Shown in pieces: positions 59,751-64,000 of a DNA stretch of 64,000 nt. The stretch is taken from positions 1-64,000 of the forward strand of contig CAYPRM010000004.1 in the NCBI GenBank assembly GCA_964413365.1, given 5' to 3'. A program made the position numbers and the translations under genes. A model generated the notes under the pieces. The model was not told where the DNA came from. It saw only the letters and a list, made by a program, of their open reading frames with translations, and searched no databases. This DNA is from RGIG4608 sp964413365. Its GTDB lineage: Bacteria > Bacillota > Clostridia > Oscillospirales > CAG-272. Each line of letters starts with the position of its first letter. Position 1 is the stretch's first letter.

Positions 59751-60473
59751 TTATTCGGACGCGCCCTCGAGATAGTAGATCACGATGTAATTCACCGTTT
59801 CATTGTACGTCGAGAGCACCGCACCCTCGGTGAGCTCGTGAAGCTCCTCATAGCTGCCGTCGGAATTTATCCTTACCGCATAGATGGCGGTCTCCGCGTT
59901 TACGGAATAAATGTAATCGTCGGGGTAGAGAATGCTGTAGCTATCCTCTGTCCTTACCACGGTAGCCTCGTAGAGCCCCGATGCCTTGCCCGTGCGCACC
60001 TGCTCGATTATATCGTCCATGCTCGTTTGCTCGTAGACCTCCGTTCCGAAGGCGTAGGTGATGCCTCGGAAGGTGAACGTCAGCTTGTCGCCGTCGATGC
60101 TGCTCATAGCGTCGCCGTCGAGGACCTCACCGTTCGTGAAGGTCGCGTGGAAGGTCGTGTAATTTCCGACGTTCTCCCAGGTGTACGTGCCGTAAAGACG
60201 CTCGCCCTCGTTGGTAGAGAACTCGATCTTCCCGTCCTCGGTGAAGCGGATGTAGGTGTTCTCAAAATCCGCCGAGACGAAGGGGAAGGGAACGGACGCC
60301 GTCGCAAAGCCGATCCTCCTGTGGACGCCGCCGACGAATTCGTAGTCGACGAGGTAGTTCTGCAGACGCCACTCCACGCTCGCAGGCTCGCAATGACAGC
60401 CCGTCAGACACGCCAGCGCGCCGAGCACGACGCAGAGAAGTAATATAAGACTTGTGTGCTTGATTTTTTTCAT
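59751..60473 (-). CDS. Lipoprotein of unknown function
   Basis: This 240-residue protein has a clear lipoprotein signal: KKIKHTSLILLLCVVLGALA, with lipobox LTGC at about 23-26. The mature part looks like a small beta-barrel or lipocalin-like fold (FTEDGKIEFSTNEGERLYGTY, LTFTFRGITYAFG), but I do not recognise a family. GGAGGA precedes the ATG. It is upstream of gtrA in the same operon. Confidence 0.8.
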   Translation of the reverse strand: MKKIKHTSLILLLCVVLGALACLTGCHCEPASVEWRLQNYLVDYEFVGGVHRRIGFATASVPFPFVSADFENTYIRFTEDGKIEFSTNEGERLYGTYTWENVGNYTTFHATFTNGEVLDGDAMSSIDGDKLTFTFRGITYAFGTEVYEQTSMDDIIEQVRTGKASGLYEATVVRTEDSYSILYPDDYIYSVNAETAIYAVRINSDGSYEELHELTEGAVLSTYNETVNYIVIYYLEGASE

Positions 60474-60505
60474 TTTTTCCTCCGATGATGGGTAATACCA
60501 AGTAG

Positions 60506-60534
60506 ATCATATCATATTTTTGCAAAAAAAGCAA
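60506..60534 (-). promoter_or_regulatory. Promoter for the lipoprotein-gtrA operon
   Basis: On the minus strand TTGCTT (60529-60534) and TATGAT (60506-60511) have a 17-bp spacer. Confidence 0.5.
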
Positions 60535-60625
60535 TCACCTTGTGCCAAAAATCGAAAAATTAACAAATTTGGACGAGCGCCGCACAAGAAAAACTAAAAA
60601 AACTAATAAATTTGGCAAAAAAGTA

Positions 60626-60654
60626 TTGACAAAAGGCAAAAAATCATATATAAT
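60626..60654 (+). promoter_or_regulatory. Promoter for tRNA-Ser
   Basis: TTGACA at 60626 and TATAAT at 60649, both perfect, have a 17-bp spacer. About 60 nt of precursor containing a GCGGC/GCCGC hairpin precede the tRNA. Confidence 0.85.
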
Positions 60655-60722
60655 ATCTAAGTCGACCAAATGGAAGCGGCAGTCGACGACCGCGGTGCAC
60701 ATTGCCGCGTGTCTTGCAGTAT

Positions 60723-60815
60723 GGAGAAGTACTCAAGAGGCCGAAGAGGCGCCCCTGCTAAGGGTGTAGGTCGGACATAACCGACGCGAGAGTTCAAATC
60801 TCTCCTTCTCCGCCA
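60723..60815 (+). tRNA. tRNA-Ser (anticodon GCT)
   Basis: The acceptor stem is GGAGAAG/CTTCTCC with encoded GCCA. The anticodon stem CGCCC/GGGTG carries loop CTGCTAA with anticodon GCT. The long variable arm (GGTCGGACATAACCGAC) is class II, and the T arm is GAGTTCAAATCTC. Confidence 0.95.
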
Positions 60816-60820
60816 AAGGA

Positions 60821-60865
60821 AAAGCCCTTGAAAATGCTTGATTTGTTAGCATTTTCAAGGGCTTT
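60821..60865 (+). terminator. Terminator of tRNA-Ser
   Basis: An 18-bp perfect stem, AAAGCCCTTGAAAATGCT with AGCATTTTCAAGGGCTTT, encloses a 9-nt loop. The T tract after it is interrupted. Confidence 0.75.
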
Positions 60866-60977
60866 CGCTATTTTTGCAATTCTAAGGGTTCGTTACTTTT
60901 AAGTTTCCCAATTTTGTCATACCACTCATCTCGCTCTTTTGCCTCATACACTTTGATACAATGAAATCGTTAATAGC

Positions 60978-61343
60978 TTAAATCACCCAAATCGGAACGA
61001 TAAGATCATCTCTATCGAATGCACCGAATTGATCCGCCATGCAAAGAACGGCTCCTGTTCCAAGCTGCAGAGGGGATTTATCAATTACATTAAACGTACG
61101 AACGATGCGCTTATCGGGTGTGGCAGTCTTTTTAATTTCTAACGGACAAAGCTTTCCGTCACCTTCCATAATAACATCAATTTCTTTAGCGTCACGATCA
61201 CGGTAAAAATACAAATAAGGTTCTCTGCCTGCGTTCTGATAACCCTTTATTATCTCGGACACGGTAAAGTTTTCAAGAAACGCTCCACTCATTGCTCCGC
61301 TTTCGTGGAATTTCTCGAACACCTCTTTGCACATACTCGCCAT
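60978..61343 (-). pseudogene. C-terminal remnant of an AAA_14/DUF4143 ATPase
   Basis: The 121 residues correspond to the end of a DUF4143 domain: SGAMSGAFLENFTVSEIIKGY, then YLYFYRDRDAKEIDVIME and CPLEIKKTATPD. Full proteins of this kind are about 400 residues with an N-terminal ATPase, which is missing. An in-frame TAA stands four codons before the first ATG and there is no ribosome site. The remainder of the gene seems lost towards the mntP promoter. Confidence 0.75.
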
Positions 61344-61421
61344 TTGGGCTGATTACGCCACGGCCTCACCGTTGCTTGAATTTGACTTTGCTCGATCAAT
61401 GCTAATACTGAAAATTTACAC

Positions 61422-61450
61422 TTGACAGGCAGGGAAAAGTGTGGTACAAT
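61422..61450 (+). promoter_or_regulatory. Promoter for the Mn riboswitch and mntP
   Basis: TTGACA at 61422 and TACAAT at 61445 have a 17-bp spacer. Confidence 0.8.
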
Positions 61451-61454
61451 GATC

Positions 61455-61574
61455 GGGTAGGGGAGTAGCAACCGCTCGGCGGAGCAAGTCAACATACTGA
61501 CGAAAGTCTGGCTTGCTTTAATATGCAAGACTTACGTATATCTTTTTTAAGGCTATACGTGGGTTTATTTTTTT
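61455..61574 (+). promoter_or_regulatory. yybP-ykoY manganese riboswitch
   Basis: The signature is clear: GGGGAGTAGCAACCGC at 61460, GTCAACATACTGACGAAAGTC at 61488, and TGCAAGACTTACG closing the aptamer. A hairpin ACGTATA/TATACGT (61534-61560) followed by a T-rich tract (61563-61574) could be the terminator of the expression platform. It precedes mntP, the expected target. Confidence 0.9.
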
Positions 61575-61609
61575 GCCCTTTTGCGTATAGTGGAACGGAG
61601 GAATCAGAA

Positions 61610-62191
61610 ATGGATCTTGAATTTATTATTGTAAGCATTATGTTCGGCTTCGGGCTTGCGATGGATGCGTTTTCCGTATCCTTGGCGAACGGAATGAACG
61701 AAAAGCGCATGGGAACGGGCAGAATGTGCGAGATCGCGGGCACGTTCGCGTTCTTTCAGGCTCTCATGCCGATGCTCGGCTGGGTTTGCGTGCACACGCT
61801 GCTTGAATTTTTCACGGGATTTTCAAAATTTATTCCCTACATCGCACTTGCACTTCTTGCGTACATCGGTGGCAAGATGATCTACGAGGGTGTGAAGCGC
61901 GACTGCGAGGTCGAGGAATGTGGTGTGGGCTTTTGGGGCTTGATAGTGCAGGGAGTAGCGACCTCGATCGACGCACTCTCCGTCGGGCTTGACATTGCGG
62001 AGTACGAGCTTGCGGAGGCACTCGTTTCTGCGCTCATAATCGCGGCGGTAACGTTCATCATCTGTCTTGTCGGCGTATATCTCGGCAAGAAATTCGGCAA
62101 CAGGCTCTCCGACAAGGCGAGCATCTTCGGCGGTGTTATACTTATCTGCATTGGCATCTACATATTCATAAAAGGAATACTCGGAATATAG
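61610..62191 (+). CDS. mntP: Manganese efflux pump MntP
   Basis: This 193-residue protein exports Mn2+ when it is in excess. It has six hydrophobic segments and the two family motifs with acidic residues, FGLAMDAFSVSLANG (about 12-26) and GVATSIDALSVGLD (about 103-116). The start at 61610 has CGGAGGA upstream. The manganese riboswitch in its leader would turn it on at high Mn2+. Confidence 0.95.
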   Translation: MDLEFIIVSIMFGFGLAMDAFSVSLANGMNEKRMGTGRMCEIAGTFAFFQALMPMLGWVCVHTLLEFFTGFSKFIPYIALALLAYIGGKMIYEGVKRDCEVEECGVGFWGLIVQGVATSIDALSVGLDIAEYELAEALVSALIIAAVTFIICLVGVYLGKKFGNRLSDKASIFGGVILICIGIYIFIKGILGI

Positions 62192-62205
62192 AACAGATAT
62201 AAAAT

Positions 62206-62233
62206 AAAAGCCCTTGGAGCACCAAGGGCTTTT
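62206..62233. terminator. Bidirectional intrinsic terminator
   Basis: AAAAGCCCTTGG pairs with CCAAGGGCTTTT across AGCA, between convergent mntP and the gene at 62239. Confidence 0.9.
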
Positions 62234-62238
62234 GCTAT

Positions 62239-62928
62239 TTACATATTAAAGAGGTCGATCTTTCTTACGACGTAGTTGAGCATTCTGCGCTGTATATAGG
62301 TTGCGTTTTCGTCAAGGAAGGCAGCCGCCTCGCCAACGCAATCCTCGCCCGTCAGGCGGTACATATTGAGTGCTCTTGCGAGCTCCTCGTCGCCGTTCTG
62401 CACAAGACATTCCTGCACGTCCGCGAAGTCCGCATCGGGCAGGTCGAAAAACATCTTCCACGCCTTCTTGGAGTGGTGGAGCTGGAGGTCGGAGAGCATT
62501 TTATATGCCACGAGCACCTTGAACGCTCCCTCCTCGCCAAAGACCTCATCCCCACGGGAGAGCGCCTGCTCCTTCCAAAGAGCAACGGGTGAGCCGAAGG
62601 TATCAATGACGAATTTGCTCATCTGCTTATCGACGATCTCGAAAGTGAGAGCCTCGGGGGCGATACCGCGCTTTTTGCCGTTAGCATTGAGGAAATAGTT
62701 GAGAGGTCTTTTCTTGCCCTTTGAGGCTGCGACCTTGAAGGTATCGATATATGCAAGGTACGCGACCATTCCGCCGAGCACGACAAAGAGTGCGGCGACG
62801 ATGACGAGAATGATCCTTGTGTACTGCTCCTTCATAACGAAGGAGAACGCTCCGCAGAGCACGGCGAGCGCAAGGCACGCAACGGCTCCCACCCACAAAA
62901 GTATATTTACGGTCTTATTTTTATTCAT
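62239..62928 (-). CDS. Membrane protein of unknown function
   Basis: I do not recognise this 229-residue protein. Two membrane helices lie at about 8-30 and 38-60, followed by a basic SKGKKRP stretch and a helical cytosolic domain of about 165 residues. The latter includes FEIVDKQMSKFVID and alpha-helical ALNMYRLTGEDCVGEAAAFL. AAGGAGA precedes the ATG. It lies 88 bp downstream of the comEC-like gene on the same strand. Confidence 0.75.
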   Translation of the reverse strand: MNKNKTVNILLWVGAVACLALAVLCGAFSFVMKEQYTRIILVIVAALFVVLGGMVAYLAYIDTFKVAASKGKKRPLNYFLNANGKKRGIAPEALTFEIVDKQMSKFVIDTFGSPVALWKEQALSRGDEVFGEEGAFKVLVAYKMLSDLQLHHSKKAWKMFFDLPDADFADVQECLVQNGDEELARALNMYRLTGEDCVGEAAAFLDENATYIQRRMLNYVVRKIDLFNM

Positions 62929-63016
62929 AATGCATCTCCTTCGGATATGTTATCGTTATTTTTTTTATTTTAACACAAAGGTGAGAAATTTTCAATAGCA
63001 ATTCGGGATTTTTTTG

Positions 63017-64000
63017 TCATTTGAGGTCATATTTTTTGTATTCGGTGGAGAAATAGATCTCGTATCCCTCGCCGCCGCTCTCGAAGTCGGAAAGCTCCAT
63101 TATATCAAAGTCGGAGAAGTGGACCTCGCATCCCTCGGGAATGAGCGGAAAAACGGAATAGCTCTCCCTCGGTGCGCGTCCGTCAGAGCCGAAGATCACG
63201 ACGTCGCTGTCCTTCAGGTGCTCTGCGAGCCTTCCCGACGCCTCAAGGTGCGTGCCGAAGGTGGGACGCTCGACAAGGGTAAGCTTGCTCTCGCCAAAGG
63301 AAAAGCTGACAGCGACGCTCGGGTGGGAATATCCCGATCCATAGGCTCTGTCGCTCACAAGGAGCTTGCCGCCGAGGAGGTCGAGATCCTCGCCTGCGGA
63401 AAAGAGGTATGTATCAACATCCATTTCGTCAAGTATGCGGAGGATGCTCCTCATAACGGTCAGCTCTGCATCGTTTTGGGGCAGGGGAAGGTAGATCCTG
63501 CCGATCCTGTAATTTGAGCAGAGCCTGCCGAGCGTTACTGCGTGGTACGAATGATAATGCGTGAGCACGATGCCGTCCACCTCGGTAAAGCAGTTGTGTG
63601 AGATGAGCTCCATCGCATCGTAGAGCGAATCTCCCCTGCCGTTTGATGCGTCGCAGATATAGATCTCGTTTGCCGTTGAGAGGACGAGCGCATCCCCTGC
63701 GATATATTCCGCCCTCGCGCTGTCCGCACGCATGATGTGCATGGAGATGGCACTTATCGGAAGCAGCACGGCAAAGCATATACAGGGTATTGCGAGCTTC
63801 CACAGTCTCTCAAGTCTCACACCGAAGAGAATGAGCGAGGACAGCGTGAGCAGGACGGTGGAAATGGGGATCAGGGGATAATTCAGAGAGATGACGATGC
63901 CGCCGAGGTCGGAGATGAATGAGCATATCCCCATCATTATCGATCCGACGGCGCTTGTGATCACAACGGTAAAGTGCAAAATAAGGCTTGAGCCGAGTGC
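63017..64000 (-). CDS. ComEC/Rec2-like competence protein, C-terminal part (runs off the window)
   Basis: The reading frame stays open to the end of the window at 64000, so the N-terminus is missing. About four membrane segments are followed by a metallo-beta-lactamase-like domain that begins AGDALVLSTANEIYICDAS. This is the ComEC order, the channel that takes in single-stranded DNA. The metal motif reads LTHYHSYH, where HxHxDH proteins have aspartate before the last histidine, so metal binding may be lost or changed. The gene at 62239 follows it. Confidence 0.8.
   Translation of the reverse strand, partial: ALGSSLILHFTVVITSAVGSIMMGICSFISDLGGIVISLNYPLIPISTVLLTLSSLILFGVRLERLWKLAIPCICFAVLLPISAISMHIMRADSARAEYIAGDALVLSTANEIYICDASNGRGDSLYDAMELISHNCFTEVDGIVLTHYHSYHAVTLGRLCSNYRIGRIYLPLPQNDAELTVMRSILRILDEMDVDTYLFSAGEDLDLLGGKLLVSDRAYGSGYSHPSVAVSFSFGESKLTLVERPTFGTHLEASGRLAEHLKDSDVVIFGSDGRAPRESYSVFPLIPEGCEVHFSDFDIMELSDFESGGEGYEIYFSTEYKKYDLK

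Overview
The window looks like chromosomal DNA of an endospore-forming member of the Clostridia (Bacillota), probably an uncultured gut relative of the Oscillospirales or Christensenellales. The evidence is a SpoIVA gene, a SipL-like SPOCS/LysM protein, an IspH-ribosomal S1 fusion, DUF1385, TIGR04086 and DUF4330 proteins, Gram-positive -35/-10 promoters with 17-bp spacing, strong AGGAGG ribosome sites and U-tract terminators. I see no phage, transposon, integrase or CRISPR array. This placement is inference from gene content; no rRNA gene is present.

Layout. 1-8.3 kb: a GPH-type sugar symporter, hpt and a pseudouridine synthase, rimO-pgsA, trpS, an unrecognised protein coupled to pgeF, and tRNA-Thr. 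8.3-15.4 kb: murE with an atypical amino-acid pocket motif, then a flavoprotein-cmk-plsC-ispH/S1 operon. 15.5-22.3 kb: pgk-tpiA and rbfA-nrnA-metG-tatD. 22.3-31.2 kb: DUF1385 protein, SPFH protein, yajC-TIGR04086, and rimM-trmD followed by an O-antigen-ligase-like protein and two DUF4330 paralogues. 31.5-41.2 kb: HPr, uvrC-rsmD-coaD, spoIVA, a COG2509 flavoprotein, a DUF6198 membrane protein, eno, rpmB and a DUF6873-type protein. 41.2-49.7 kb: a ferrous-iron uptake cluster (feoA-feoB-small Cys-rich protein-HMA protein) with two matching dyad operators, GTP-type pckG, lexA with a candidate SOS box, tRNA-Leu, and a TGS/uridine-kinase-like protein. 49.7-51.3 kb: the SipL-like gene. 51.4-60.5 kb: an accessory cell-surface region. 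60.6-64 kb: tRNA-Ser, a DUF4143 remnant, a yybP-ykoY manganese riboswitch with mntP, a small membrane protein, and the 3' part of a comEC-like gene running off the window.

The most unusual part is the surface region at 53.1-59.2 kb. Three consecutive secreted proteins share one terminal module (W-x-x-M-x-F-x-Y core). A decayed fourth paralogue sits at the head of the cluster, behind a promoter and a roughly 105-nt highly self-complementary leader. The LRR protein in this cluster has 22-residue repeats alternating strictly between two unit types. Other points worth a second look are a candidate internal promoter plus ribosome site that could make the S1 half of the IspH-S1 fusion separately, the MurE DNPD motif, the paired feo operators, and intergenic REP-like debris.
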